Shown here one piece after another: positions 12,430-23,498 of a stretch of DNA of 64,000 bases (its first letter is position 1; every line of letters starts with the position of its first letter). The notes under the pieces were generated by a model that saw nothing but the letters and a program-made list of their open reading frames with translations, ran no database searches and was not told the origin of the DNA. The translations under genes were made by a program, and so were the position numbers. Source of the stretch: Dentipellis sp. KUC8613 (Eukaryota > Basidiomycota > Agaricomycetes > Russulales > Hericiaceae); assembly GCA_002286715.1 (NCBI GenBank), contig NSJX01000033.1:124001-188000 (forward strand), in the 5' to 3' direction.

Positions 12430-13930
12430 CACTGAGGAGGTTGACGTTCGGAAACGAGTTCTTTTCAATTCAAATAGCGAAGGTAATATATCATGTTTAA
12501 TTGGCAATTTTACACACATTCGTAGTGCGTATGTGGATATACACAAAGTGTAAAGTGCAGCTAAGTGTAAGTTTGCATATAGGAGACGTATAAAGTATAG
12601 TACGCGGTTGAATAGATGAGTGAATGTGTGAAACCCTACGTATGCATATCCCGAAATGTGAGGCAATAATACCCAACGAATGCGAGATATGCTTTTACCG
12701 AGACGTACGCAAGTGTACCCTGAGAACCCAGATAGAGCCACAAGTTTGACCAGAGCCGAAGCAAACATAAAACCCAGAATAAGAATTTTAAGTGTTCCCG
12801 TATCGACAGATGTGCCCAAGAGCCAGAGAGAATAGCGCTTAGATGGAATGGTGCGTAGTGGAATGACAAGGTAGTCGGTTAGAGTGGAGACTGTTGTCCA
12901 GATGTGGAGGTGATGCGGGGTATGGTGGGGATGAGAGCGTTATTTTGCTGCTGCATGACTGAGCATGATGACGACGGTGAGGAAGTGAGCGACAATCGAA
13001 GCATGTTGAAGAGAAGAGAATGCAGGGAGAATGGGTGGGATCGCAGAGAGGATGGGCAGGATCGCAGAGAGGGTGGGAGTGATGCAGATTAGACGTGAAT
13101 AAGATATATCTGAGGAGAATTTCGAGTGGGTGCATTGCAAAGAATGATGTAGAGATGACGCAAGGTGATGAAGCGATGAAGGATATGGGTGAGTGTCGTT
13201 GGCACGATGAGAGAAGAAGCAAAGGGAGTGGCGACGGGGGAGACGGTGGAGGTTGTAGTCGACGGTGGGGTAAGACAAAAGATGGGTGGCAATAGTTGGG
13301 GCCGTAGGATGGGGCTAAGGAATGGCAGGTGCGTGAAGTAGATAGAGTGGAAGCGCATAGGAGAGAAAACTGCGCATATCGGAGTGTTGAAGGGGTGGTG
13401 AGGGCAACGAGGTACTAAGCAAGGTGGTGAAAAGCGAGGAAGTAGAAAGAAAATACGCGAGATGGTGGTGGGCGAAGAGGAAGGTGACGAAGATTGATCA
13501 TGGAGTAGGAGGTGAAGGCGGAATTTTGGAAGTCAAGACGGCCTCAACGGAAGGTGAGGGTAGATGATGAGACTTTGGGTGGCTTGCACGGGCGGACAGG
13601 TCGGAGAGCGGCCGAGTAAAGACTGGGTCCACGAAAGATGGAGACATCGAAAAGAGTGTGAGAGTGCAAGCGAAGAAGGGTAGACACATGAGAGTAAAGA
13701 CAGGAAGGGTTGTGAACTTCGAAGTCTCGAGGTCCTTTTCATAAGATGTGCATTTCAATCCGGACCGATACCTCAACTTCCGTTCCGACGATGCTCAGAA
13801 ACATCGGAACGCGGCTGTTGCTATCGACTCAGGACGGGCCGCAGGACTAGAGCGGGTTCGGGAAGAGTCTAGATTGCGGATGTAGGAAAACGATGTTGAC
13901 TTGAGCGACGGCGAACAAGGCAGCGAGAGC
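12430..13930 (-). repeat. diverged dispersed repeat, copy 2 (inverted)
   Basis: The reverse complement of this interval aligns with the left edge of the window. The clearest parts are 13520-13910 against about 60-420 and 12640-12730 against about 1255-1420. The central pyrimidine-rich part is alignable only loosely. It is purine-rich on the plus strand. There is no intact coding frame, and the copies are diverged by substitutions and indels. The exact ends are uncertain by about 100 bp. Confidence 0.7.
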
Positions 13931-14504
13931 TGTAGCACATGTGGCCTGCGGGTCCTTGAGCGGAAGTAGGAAGTCGGAACCAGAAGACAGACAGCGGAGT
14001 ACTCACATTAAAGAGCCGGCGGCTGTATCATTTTGAATATGCTTGAAGGAACGGGACCAAAACATACCAAAGGCATGTGCGGGTCGACGAGGAAGCGGCA
14101 GTAGCAACGATCCAATGAGACACCCACTTGCGGAAGTTATTCACAAAGACATAACTTTAATCAAAATAACCACGGGTATGTGAGGCCCATAGAGAGGACG
14201 AGGAATGTTCCGTAGTGTCTGAGTAAAGTACGAGTATCGTCGTCGAGGAGGAAGCCCTGCACCAAATGCCGGCCCTCTAGCTTTAGGACTCCGCTTCGGA
14301 AAGCCCCGAAGCGGATTCAGATTTGCGGGCGCTTTTACGGCCCGGCCGCGTTGTCGGGATGTCGAGAACTTCGGCGCGAGCGCTTGTATAGCATCAATAT
14401 TTACAGCGCCGCAGCTCGCCGCAGTCTCCTTCTGCAGCTGTGCATCCATGTTTATGCTCGTCTTCGCTCCGACGTCGTGACCAAGCTGTCTCTGCTAGCC
14501 CAAA
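13931..14504. other. intergenic, upstream of the 14.5 kb gene
   Basis: No coding feature recognised. It should carry the promoter of the gene at 14505. A minus-strand frame at 14141-14449 has no domain or splice support. Confidence 0.5.
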
Positions 14505-15519
14505 ATGCGTCCAAACGGAGAGTACATTCCTTTGAGTCAACATCCAGGACATGGTGAACTGGATGACGAACCGCGTCTCGAAAGCAATCATCCCAAGCGC
14601 AGAGAAGGCCTCTTTGACAACGTCACTCCAATTCTTATCATCTCTGCGTTTCTTACTTCACTTCTCAGCTTTGGAATCGCTCTTTACGGCCTCCACTTCC
14701 GCTCAGTTCCCTCGTTCTCCGAACACATCTACGATCTCGATGTCTCTCAATTGCGCCACCCCAGTCTCTATACCGGCTTAGAACGCGTTCCTGAAATACA
14801 GCTCTCGATGGCGGCAGCTGCTCTTCATGAGAATGTCTCGGATCCGGAAGCCCATGCTGCACCGCTGGTCGAAGAGACTGTAACGCTGCCCGTAGACACC
14901 GGTCGAGCGAGCGCCGTGGCGCGCGTCAGCTCGCGGTACCCAGATCGTCATTTCACTCAGGATGGCTGGGTTCTGCTTACGAAGGAGGTATGTTGCACGG
15001 ATAATCTGAAGTTGCTTTCTATGCTGAAATGCTCACTCGCGTCTGCAGGATACAACACTCATGACGTTCCGCACGCCCAACACGTCCACCTGCAAATTCC
15101 ACCTGTCATCCCCCACCCGCGACGTACTGACCGCTACGCACCGTCTCCTCACTCTCGAGAACCCCGCATCGATCGCATCGCCTTTCTCGCCTGGCGTCGA
15201 AATTCACGTCCTCAATCTGCCGGAGGCTATGTCGTTCGATAGCGGGAAGGCGACCTGGAACACACGTCCTTCGCGCGGAATGCTCGTCCCGGCCGTCGAT
15301 GTCGCGTTCGGGAGGGAGTTCATCAGCCCGGAGATTACGTGCCCGGATTCGTACATCATGGTTGAACTAGCATGTGTAGGTGTGGACGGCAATGCAGATG
15401 AGGGATGTCGGGTCGAGTGGAAAGAAGAGGCAGGGGAGCCACTAATAGGTGAGTTCTCAGCATCTCAAGGGAGAGCGAAGCTAATGCACACGCTAGGCAT
15501 GGAGATATTGGCCACATGA
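14505..15519 (+). CDS. uncharacterised type II membrane-anchored protein
   Basis: Two exons, 14505-14987 and 15049-15519, give 317 aa. A polar N-terminus with a Tyr motif (GEYIPLSQ) is followed by one hydrophobic segment (about residues 43-65, TPILIISAFLTSLLSFGIAL) and a long C-terminal domain, so it is probably a signal-anchored type II protein. The C-terminal part contains DGWVLLTKED, TCKFHLSSPTRD, WNTRPSRGMLVPAVDVAFG and a Cys-containing VELACVGV strand, a beta-rich pattern with paired cysteines. I do not recognise the family. A GTGAGT...CTAG segment of 48 bp near the 3' end (about 15449-15496) could be an optional in-frame intron. Two decayed partial copies lie at 16985-17690 and 22636-22960. 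Confidence 0.78.
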
Positions 15520-15766
15520 GATCTATGCACCAGTGGATCATATCTGGATGCCCTAGGCTCATGTATCTTATTGCGAGTCAAATAACGACTTGAATTATAA
15601 TACGACATCATCTATTCACGAAACAGAATAAGCTACGATCAGGAGATATGGCTGATGTAGTTCGTAGACATATCGAGCATCAATAGGTCCAGGACGAGCA
15701 CGGAAATTTTCATCATAGAAAATGCACTGGTGTAGCCGAATCAGTCATTGGAAAATCCAGCAAGAT

Positions 15767-16504
15767 TCAAGAAAGGCGCATACCATTCCGCTCGTCGTGA
15801 TACCACATCGGTGGGCCAGAAACCTCCAGCTCTTCTTGCAGTTCCTTCAACGCCTCATCCCGAGCAGATTCGTTGTCTGACCATTTGGACCAGTCATAGT
15901 TCGAATTGAGTGTGATGACACACGGTGCCTCCTTGAAGTGTATTAGCTGAAGGACCAGATCTGGCATGCCCGGTCGCTCCTGCAAGTGCCGCATTACGCG
16001 ATATGCTGCAATGGTGGCTACTTCCTTTCCCCGACGCCTGGCCTGATCAGAAGAAATAATGTCATGGCGTTCGGCATAAGAAAGGAAGTCCTCCCAATTC
16101 ACGGCGATCCCGTACCACATTGTTAATGGTCTGTACTCCGGGATTTCTGGGTCGTATAATAGCTCTGGCTTCAAAGTCTCCAGGGGCTCGAATTTCTCGT
16201 AAAGCTTTTCCTTATACTGCGACGCGTGCCCGTCAATAATTGCTGTTATTTGATTCGGTGAGTGATCACGAACCTTCCGCATTTTCTCCTTCGTTTCTTC
16301 GGTGTATCTCCAACTGGTTTTGGGATCAGGAATGCGATGACCCGTTGCATCCATCTCGAATACGATAGGTACTGCATCGGAAAACCGATTTATGTCGCGG
16401 TCGGCTGTAGGCTCGGTCAATTCCGGTTGCAACGTCGGGGGCTGTTGCGCGAGCTGCATCGGCTCATTCGAGGGCAGTTCGTTTGGTCGTGATGTTGGCA
16501 ACAT
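15767..16504 (-). CDS. WYYD-family protein, long divergent member D1
   Basis: Two exons, 16274-16504 and 15767-16216, with a 57 bp in-frame intron at the family position (after MRK; GTTCGT donor, CGCAG acceptor), giving 226 aa. It has the family marks: FEMDATGHRIPDPKTSW, YGIAVNWEDFLSYAERHDI, a central helical part and LQEELEVSGPPMWYHD near the end. Compared with other members it has a longer Gln/Pro/Ser-rich N-terminus. The start at 16504 (Met-Leu-Pro-Thr) matches that of the neighbouring member at 18574; an in-frame upstream ATG at 16648 is the alternative. If the intron is retained the frame stays open. Function unknown. Confidence 0.8.
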   Translation of the reverse strand: MLPTSRPNELPSNEPMQLAQQPPTLQPELTEPTADRDINRFSDAVPIVFEMDATGHRIPDPKTSWRYTEETKEKMRKVRDHSPNQITAIIDGHASQYKEKLYEKFEPLETLKPELLYDPEIPEYRPLTMWYGIAVNWEDFLSYAERHDIISSDQARRRGKEVATIAAYRVMRHLQERPGMPDLVLQLIHFKEAPCVITLNSNYDWSKWSDNESARDEALKELQEELEVSGPPMWYHDERNGMRLS

Positions 16505-16984
16505 GGTGCTGTTACTACCAGTGCGTTGGAGGGGCCTGAACTGTGTGTAGTAACTCCTGTGATAATTGCTGTCTGCAAGTGTTGAACGTTGGCGCGGCGT
16601 GTCACAAAACCACTCGTCGTGCTTGTAAAGAAATCGGCGTACCTTCACAACAATGAGAGCTATGAACAGACAAATAGATTCGGGTTCTGCGATTTGTTCT
16701 CGTTCAGGACGTGGACACTGTTGATGACGCGCCGCGGCTGCATCGTGTCAACACTTTGCAAACAAGTGATCATGTATTTAGGTAAAGATCGCAATCCGCA
16801 TGCGGCCGCATGGCTCACGACCGTGTATGATGTCACGCGGTGGCTGTGCGTTCTCGAGACACGCCGACCGTCCAAGAATCGTGGCAGTGAAGTTTATGGT
16901 TAAACTACAGTTTCTTCACGGTAAACCCTATTCAAGTTGAAGCCGGTTCACAACTTTCATGTATCGCGGACAGCTCAAGGCCAC
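16505..16984. other. intergenic region
   Basis: No exon recognised. It contains the promoter of D1 on the minus strand and the 5' side of the pseudogene beginning at about 16985. Confidence 0.5.
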
Positions 16985-17690
16985 TGTCATGTCTCATGAA
17001 AAGTTTATAACGCTGCCTCTAGGCTCCCGTCGAGCGAGCATTGTGGCGTGCCTCAGCTCACGGTACCGAGACCGTCAATTTACACCTGGGTTCTGTTCAC
17101 GAAGGAGGTACGTCTCATGGAGAACCTGAAGCTACCTTCTATACCGAAATGCTCACTCGCGTCTGCAGGACACGATGCTCATGACGCTCCGTACTCCTAA
17201 CATGCCTACCTGCAAATCCCACCTTTGCTTCCCCACCCGCGACGCTCTCACCACTACACACTGTCTCCTCACTCTCGAGAATCCCGCCCTGATGGCCTCG
17301 CCTTTCTCGTCTGGCGTCGAAATTCACGTCCTCGATCTGCCAGAGGTGTCGTTCGACAGCAGGAAGGCGGCCTAGAACGTACGCGCTTCGCGCAGAATGC
17401 GGCTCATTGCGGCCGTCGATGTCGCGTTTAGGAGGGAACTTATTGGCCCGGAGATGATGCGCCCGGATCCGTGCATCGTGGTTGAGCTGGCATGCATAGA
17501 TGCGAACACAAATGCAGAGGAATGGTGTTGGGTCGGGTGGAAAGAAGAGGCGGAGGGGTTGCTCGCAGGTGAGTTTTCAGCATCTAATGGGAGAACGAAG
17601 TTCATGTTTATACTAGGCATAAAGGTCTCGGCAGCATGGAGCTTTCTCGAGTTTTGGCTTGCAGCTCGCAGCCAGAAGCTTAACACTTAT
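16985..17690 (+). pseudogene. decayed copy of the 14.5 kb membrane-protein gene
   Basis: It aligns with the second half of exon 1, the intron and exon 2 of the 14505-15519 gene. Both splice sites (GAAGGAG|GTACGT and GTCTGCAG) and the motifs CKSHLCFPTRD and LLTLENPALMASPFSSGVEI are kept. The N-terminal and membrane-anchor coding part is missing. A stop codon (TAG at 17373-17375) replaces the Trp of the WNTR motif, and indels shift the frame just before it. The GTGAGT near the 3' end is kept. It has no plausible start, so it is treated as a relic. Confidence 0.85.
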
Positions 17691-17928
17691 GAAGTTACCA
17701 AGCGATCAAGCAGCTGACGACACATTCCTGCATCAACAACGTTTAAGAAGCATGCATGAATCGAATTTATTTGACAGAGTGGGTAAGGACAGTAGGTATA
17801 ACTCCGAAAACATCAGCAGAAGGCATAAGGGTCGCACCACGCTGGGACGACGACTACTGGTACGAACATATCAGCCCCACAGAAACTGACAGGAGTCACA
17901 GGAGATCATACCAAGCCAAATCGCCCAT

Positions 17929-18574
17929 CTACGCCGAGATATCGACGTACCACATCGGTGGGTCAGAAACGCCAAGTGCTTCTTGCAGTTGCTTTATAAT
18001 CTCATTCTGAGTGTCTTCGTCTTTCTCCAGTTTATACCAGTCGTGGCTCGAATAGAGCGCAACCACGCGACTCGCCTTCTCATACCGGATCGCCTTGTGG
18101 AACAGAGGCACGTCAAAGTGTGTCTCCATATGCGTCGCTGATTGCATCTGTGCAAAGGCGAGGTCCTCTTCAGGCCGATCATTCTCGTCCACTTTCGGCA
18201 GGAATGGAAGGTTGTGGTATTGGGCGTAGGTGATGTAGTTCTCCCATTCGATAGCCAGACCATACCACCTCAGCTGCGGCAAGCGATATGGCAATTTTGG
18301 GTCGTATTGATCCTCCTCGAGTGTCTCTACCGGGCTCGAGCCCCGATAGAACTTCTTCAGCCACTGCAGTGATGTTGATGTGATCAGAACATAATCTGTC
18401 AAGGACAACAAAATGCCAACAAGCCTGCTGTCGATCTTCCTCTGCTTCGGGTGTGAGGTTCCCAGCTGAGTCCCTCTCGTATACCACGGGATGTGGCGCG
18501 AGACTACCATCAGCTTCCATTGAAGGCTGAGCTGAAGGCTGACTCTGGTTTGTTTGCACTGTTGTTGGTAACAT
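17929..18574 (-). CDS. WYYD-family protein, divergent member D2
   Basis: Two exons, 18425-18574 (50 codons) and 17929-18363 (144 aa plus stop), give 194 aa. The intron (18364-18424, 61 bp) is at the family position but appears to start with GC (CAGCAG|GCTTGT) rather than GT. Exon 1 has a degenerate family motif (YERDSAGNLTPEAEED). Exon 2 starts with Trp and has WYGLAIEWENYITYAQYHNL, VVALYSSHDWYKLE and KQLQEALGVSDPPMWYVD. It is most similar to D1 in the WYGLA block and in its Met-Leu-Pro-Thr start. No catalytic motif is visible; function unknown. If the GC donor is not used, the gene would be shorter or decaying. Confidence 0.75.
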
Positions 18575-18624
18575 CGCGAGTGCTACTTGCGAACGGAGGT
18601 CGCTGCCACGGGAAAATCTACGAG

Positions 18625-18632
18625 TATATATA
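18625..18632 (-). promoter_or_regulatory. TATA box of D2
   Basis: A TATATATA run lies about 50-58 bp upstream of the start at 18574, the same distance as the TATA boxes of the other family members. Confidence 0.6.
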
Positions 18633-19838
18633 ACACCTATATTAGTCATATGTTACACAATTGACCCGCCTCCATCACTTCCCCGGCGGCGTCGGGCGCT
18701 CTCATCTCAATCCCTGCCACAGATATTGCAAAAGAATGACATGGTGTTTCTCGGTAGGCAATGCGCCGATTGACGCCTGTAGTCTGTGAGAAGACAAGGT
18801 ACCATTGCACCTGTTAATAGTGGCCCTCGAGTGTCCGTAGTCCGCATTGTCGACCCGACATGGTAGGTCAGCACTAGCGTCTCCATCACACACATTCGAA
18901 GCGGCCACGACGAAGGGCGTCGCTGAAAGCTGTCATCGAATCATGTCAACCGTGTACGAGGGCGCCAGTTGACTCGGACTACCTCGAGTGTGTACAGCGA
19001 ACGGACAAGATTCGTTTCGGGAAATTTCAATTTGAGATGAAATGCAGGCCGTTTGAGGCTCGCATGCGACGCGCCAAGGAGAGCCGACGAGGAGATTTGC
19101 CATTCAGCTTGGACAGCAAGCAGCGAAGGCATGATATTCCGAATTGTGTACCTGCTAGAGCTTTGTGTTTGAAGAGAACTTGAAGGAGTTACTCGGGAAA
19201 GAGGGCTTATATTTCTGGTAGATTCAATTCAGCTGGAACCGTACGATCTGCGCAGCCGGTCCGGGTAGAAAGCTTGACAAGGTGAACCTGAAGACGTCTG
19301 CGGGCCAGCAGACGTACCATCGATCTTCAAATTGATGTTTATCATGCCTGCCAGAGCGAAGTCGTTACTCCGATGCTTTTACATGTAAGAAAGACTTACT
19401 TGATCTATTTCACCATGGAGTCCGACGATATCGCTTCCAGGAATCCACACCCTACAACCTCAGATATCCATTCTCCGGTCAACGACCATCGGAGATGTGC
19501 TGTGAGTGCTGCACGATCGACACGTCCGACCCGCATGTTACCTGCACTGTGAACAGGAAGACAGTCCGTCTACAATCCAGAACCATGAAATCCACGAGCG
19601 CGGCGTATGACTAGCAGTCGGCAAGATCGGCCTTGTTGCTGAGAATATGGATATTCCGATGCTTCACATTGTCGGTGACTGGATTGACACAACTTACACT
19701 GTCATTGAATTCTAATACCGTCTTTTGACTACACGACGACGCACGCAAAAGCACCAATAGCAGATATCACGAGCATGCCTGCAGTAGAAAGATAAATCTC
19801 GACCAAACGAAGCTGAATGCCGCTCTTACCTGTGAACT
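18633..19838. other. 1.2 kb intergenic region
   Basis: No coding exon, RNA gene or repeat recognised. Short open frames on both strands are uncorroborated by splice sites or homology to anything else in the window. Confidence 0.45.
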
Positions 19839-20457
19839 CTAAGAGTTCGCCGTATTCGTACCGTCCCAATACCACTTCGGCGGCTCAGATATCTGTAGCT
19901 CCCGCTGAAGGATCTCGATAACCTCCTTCTCCTCCTGCGGCTCCAGTTGGTCTTGTGCCAAGGTCAAGTTCGTGTACAGGCAGATCATGAGGTCGCAGTC
20001 ATCCCATCTAGGGAACTCGTACGACAAGTCCGCGCCACATCGACGATCCAAGTCTGCGAGAACCGAGAGTGCTGCATGTGACCTGCGATAGATAGGCTCA
20101 GACTTGGCTTCGTCTAAGACCTTGATTCTCCGGCGTTCCGCGTAGCCAAATATGTGGTGGCACTGGATAGCGAAGCCAAACACTAAACGGGGAAGTGTGT
20201 AGGCAGGTCGACGTGATGAAACGCGATATTCGGAAGGCAAAGCCTCCATCGGATCTCTGCCTTTGAAGAAAGCATCATGCCACTAATACGATGTCTTAAT
20301 AACCTACTTATTAGAATATAGTAAGACGACAGACCTTGCGGCGATTCTCTAGACTCTGCGCGGTCAGCCGGAATCCAAAGTCGGGATCGGGGATGCGATT
20401 GCCCTCAGAGTCAAGCTCGAATTCGGCGGGGAACGGGAGAGTGTAGCAGCGATTCAT
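19839..20457 (-). CDS. WYYD-family protein, subtype A, copy A1
   Basis: Two exons, 20335-20457 (exactly 41 codons) and 19839-20282 (147 aa plus stop), with a 52 bp phase-0 intron, give 188 aa. Exon 1 reads through FPAEFELDSEGNRIPDPDFG and ends at ENRRK. Exon 2 begins with Trp, then FKGRDPMEALP, FGFAIQCHHIFGYAERRRIK, DLDRRCGADLSYEFP and LQRELQISEPPKWYWD. The subtype differs from C by PKWYWD and a Cys in DRRCGAD. It shares its upstream element with A2 and A3. No localisation signal is seen. It is the first of three A copies in tandem orientation. Function unknown. Confidence 0.85.
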
Positions 20458-20540
20458 CGTGTGCGAGGATGTAGTATGTGGGTGTGGCGAGGGCGAAGGA
20501 CGACCAGCGCGTCACGGTGAGCCTTTCTTGTATGGTTACA

Positions 20541-20592
20541 CTGACGCCATGTGGTTGGTTGAAGACCGCCATTGTTTCCGATTTAGGTAAAT
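20541..20592 (-). promoter_or_regulatory. upstream element shared by A-subtype genes (A1)
   Basis: On the plus strand it reads GACGCCATGTGGTTGG, then ATTGTTTCCGATTTAGG. The same two blocks with similar spacing occur upstream of A2 (24719-24762) and A3 (29529-29573). The core is CATGTG here and CACGTG in the other two. Confidence 0.65.
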
Positions 20593-22635
20593 TCTATGAG
20601 AGTTGCGTACGGCCGTCGGTAGATGGCTCTATCGTCAAAGAGAGTTACGAGGTCTACACCGGTTTGTGTGGCCTATAGCCGTCATGTGTGGGCCGAAAAG
20701 TGTTGTGTAGTATGGACTGAGCCACGATAGTGTGCACAGCAGATGCAGCCCGAGTCGCTGCCATAGACGGATTAGAAGGATAAGAAGCAAGGGAGTCCCT
20801 GGCGCGTCAGACAGCTTCAAAGTATTCAGCGAAATTGTGATTCGTTTGCATGCAGAAACTTACAGCTACGTCTACGATGGAGCTGTTATTGAACAGCCAT
20901 TACCGGCATAAATATTTGACTTCCATATTGCACCTAGGCCTTGGTAGTGCGTCCGAGTGAGTAGTATAGTAGCCTGCTAGCACTACACCTCGAGGCGGTG
21001 TAAAGTCGGGGTGACGTGACCTGCTTGTGACGCCTGCCCTCTATCTCCTCATCCTCACCTACCATGCATACAACCCCTCTTCTAGTACGCTCGTGCCCCG
21101 TCTGTGAAGTAACGACGGCGCACGTACGGTAATTCTAGGGAGCGGTTAGTCATGTTAGCGCTTGATAGTTCCACTCCTCTTGTCCTTTCCCGCCTTCGTT
21201 TCGTGCGCACTGCTGGCGGCTGCCAATAGCCACCTACATCACAAGTTCCAAGCGAGGTGCTCGCGGTCCCTCGTGCAATGTTGGACCCAGCCTTGCTACA
21301 ATATCCAAGACTCACCCAACGTCTTCGATCAGACGGAGGCACGCAGGCGCTCCTTTGCCCTATATTTCAAGACTTCTGCCGACTCCTTTTGCTATGACGG
21401 GCGGCGGCGAGAATGTGTCATGATCAAATGTAAGGTCTTATTGGATGTAGTGTCTAACGTACTCGTCCCGCAGCCTTTCGCGCAAGGACTTACGCCCTAC
21501 GCCGCCGTTCTCCTCATCCCGGTGTATCATCCACGACATCCCTGGCCTTAGCCTTTCGCTCGCTCGACATCTCCGAGATCAATGAGCCGAACACAAGGGA
21601 CCCGCATCTGAGTACCAGCTTCTCAAGCCCAGGTGTGCCTCGGCCTCTCAGAGGGTTCGGGTACTTCGGACTCGATTCGATATCCAGAGTCGATTCGTGA
21701 CGGGCTTCGGCCCTACCAGATCTTGATACCGTATGGAATACCAACGTGGGTCCCTCTTGTTTGCGCCTTTTATTTGTGATGTGCTGACAGGTGGGCACGC
21801 GTATAGATGCGCAACTCGACGCACCTTCCGACGTCAGTAAACGAGGCGTATGATCGCTTGTAGATCGCGTACGGCGCGTGCCGCGCTATGGGGAGGCTGA
21901 CAGCGCACTGGGCCTGACAGCGCGCGAGTACTCTCCGCCATACATGCTCGTGCCGTATGCGGCATCCATGCTATTGCCGTGCTCTACGACGATCGCAGCG
22001 TGCGTGCACGTCTAAAGCAGATTGTAATTGAGGATGAGGACAGACTTGCGAAGCTCGTGGTCGCGCTGCCGACTGTCCCGCACCCGCACACCCTCTTCGC
22101 ACGGTGCCATCTATGCCGCCGCCACCGCTTACTTCCCCCCAGCTGCCTGCACACCCTGCTCTCCCGTCTTCGCATGTGCCATCATCGTATCTGTCGAAGC
22201 TGCCGGCACAAATACTGCAGTGTCATCTTGCCTTTGGCCGGGCTGTAACATGAGGCTGCCGCCTACGCCCACGTATCTTTCGGTCATGCTTGGTCCTGCG
22301 CGTGTCTGCTTGTCAAAGGCACGGAATGCGGGTGGATTCTCTATACGTTAGCACGGAGGACTTCGTCTTCCTCCCCGATATGCCCACTCCTACTCCCATT
22401 TGCGAACTGTCGCTGAATTCACCAGATTACCCCGCCCTTCATATCCTCATGCTCTCGGCTGCAGCTCAACTAGGACTTTTTTTCGGTCGCTCTCTCCCGG
22501 GTGCCTCGTTATTCATCGCCACTACCGCCCTCTCGCTCCTACACGTGGCGAGGGGCTTCCGGAGTGCATAGTCCACGATGCGCTAAATGTCGAAGGGGCT
22601 GTGGAGAGGCTGTTCGTGGGCGCACGGCGAGTGAT
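20593..22635. other. degenerate region without an intact gene
   Basis: Splice-like sites and fragments of coding-like composition occur (for example 21430-21720 and 21910-22570) but every frame is broken by stops within short distances. By position it corresponds to the place of the PD-(D/E)XK-like gene in the duplicated blocks downstream, yet no fragment of that gene was recognised. It probably contains remains of other genes too decayed to name. Confidence 0.45.
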
Positions 22636-22960
22636 GTGCTTGCCGGGGAATTTCGATTTCTTATACGTCTATGTCGAAACGTTCACTCGTGCCTGCACGA
22701 AACGGCTCTTGTGACTTCTTGCGCTCGTCACATATCCTCCCTACAAGTCCCATCTGTTCTTCCTAGCGCGCGATGTTGACCATGATGCATCTCCTTGCTT
22801 TCGAATATCCTACGCCGGCTGCATCGCATCTTCTGCCTTGGGTCAAAATTCACGTCTTTGATCTACTGAAAGTCCTGTCATTCAGCAGTGGGCCGGCGAT
22901 CTAGAACACGGCTTTCGTGGAACAATATCCGTCATGTGGATCGCGCGCCATTGCCCGTTG
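22636..22960 (+). pseudogene. second decayed fragment of the 14.5 kb membrane-protein gene
   Basis: The series GAAACGTTCACTCGTGCCTGCA, AAATTCACGTCTTTGATCTACTG, TCATTCAGCAGTGGGCCGGCGATC and TAGAACACG follows, in order, the exon 2 region of the 14505 gene. It is more diverged than the 17 kb copy, with several frame breaks. The TGG of the WNTR motif is TAG (22903-22905), the same change as in the 17 kb copy. No other part of the gene was found nearby. Confidence 0.7.
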
Positions 22961-23498
22961 ACGTGGGCTCATAGGCTATCCTGAGAGGGGATTCACGAAC
23001 GATAATCACCTCTTTGTTTTGCGAAGGGGTTGGCGGGCAACTCATTCGGAAACGACGAGAGTATAACGTGCGGGACGGGGAAGCTTTGTCGAAGCGGCTA
23101 TGAAAGTAAGGAGTTTCGTTTTAGACAATCTCGCCCCGGGGCGCTTGAGCCCTACAATCTCGGATGCCTATCTGACGGCAACAGGGACAGTCACCATCAG
23201 GCATACGGCCGCTGTAGACACTGCAGAAAGTTCACCGTTGAAACCTGACTCGCAGCTGGGCTCGACAGATGTTGCGCAACCCGCGCGGTTTGAGCGTGCG
23301 TAACGTCAGATGCACAGAATACGACTTCGGAAGGATCAGAGAAACGGGATAATGGAACTAGAAGATTGCAGGTAGAGTTGCGGATCGGTAAACTACACAC
23401 TATTCATAGCGAGACTGTGGCGCACAATTCAAGATGCTACCGATGAAAAGTGAGCCATAAGAAAAGCACGGGGTCGCACCCGTGCCCACTGGGAGTCG
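22961..23498. other. unassigned region
   Basis: It contains short open plus-strand frames (23030-23303) that match nothing recognised. No RNA gene or repeat was seen. Confidence 0.45.

Noticed and set aside
19200..19800. Possible short exon beginning at an ATG near 19413 (MESDDIASRN)
   Set aside because: A single 45-codon frame without splice partners or homology to anything in the window.
22230..22345. Short stretch resembling the GWT1 exon around [16 protein letters not shown]
   Set aside because: The match covers only about 50 bases, with neither the preceding nor the following exon alignable, so it is not secure enough to call a GWT1 relic.
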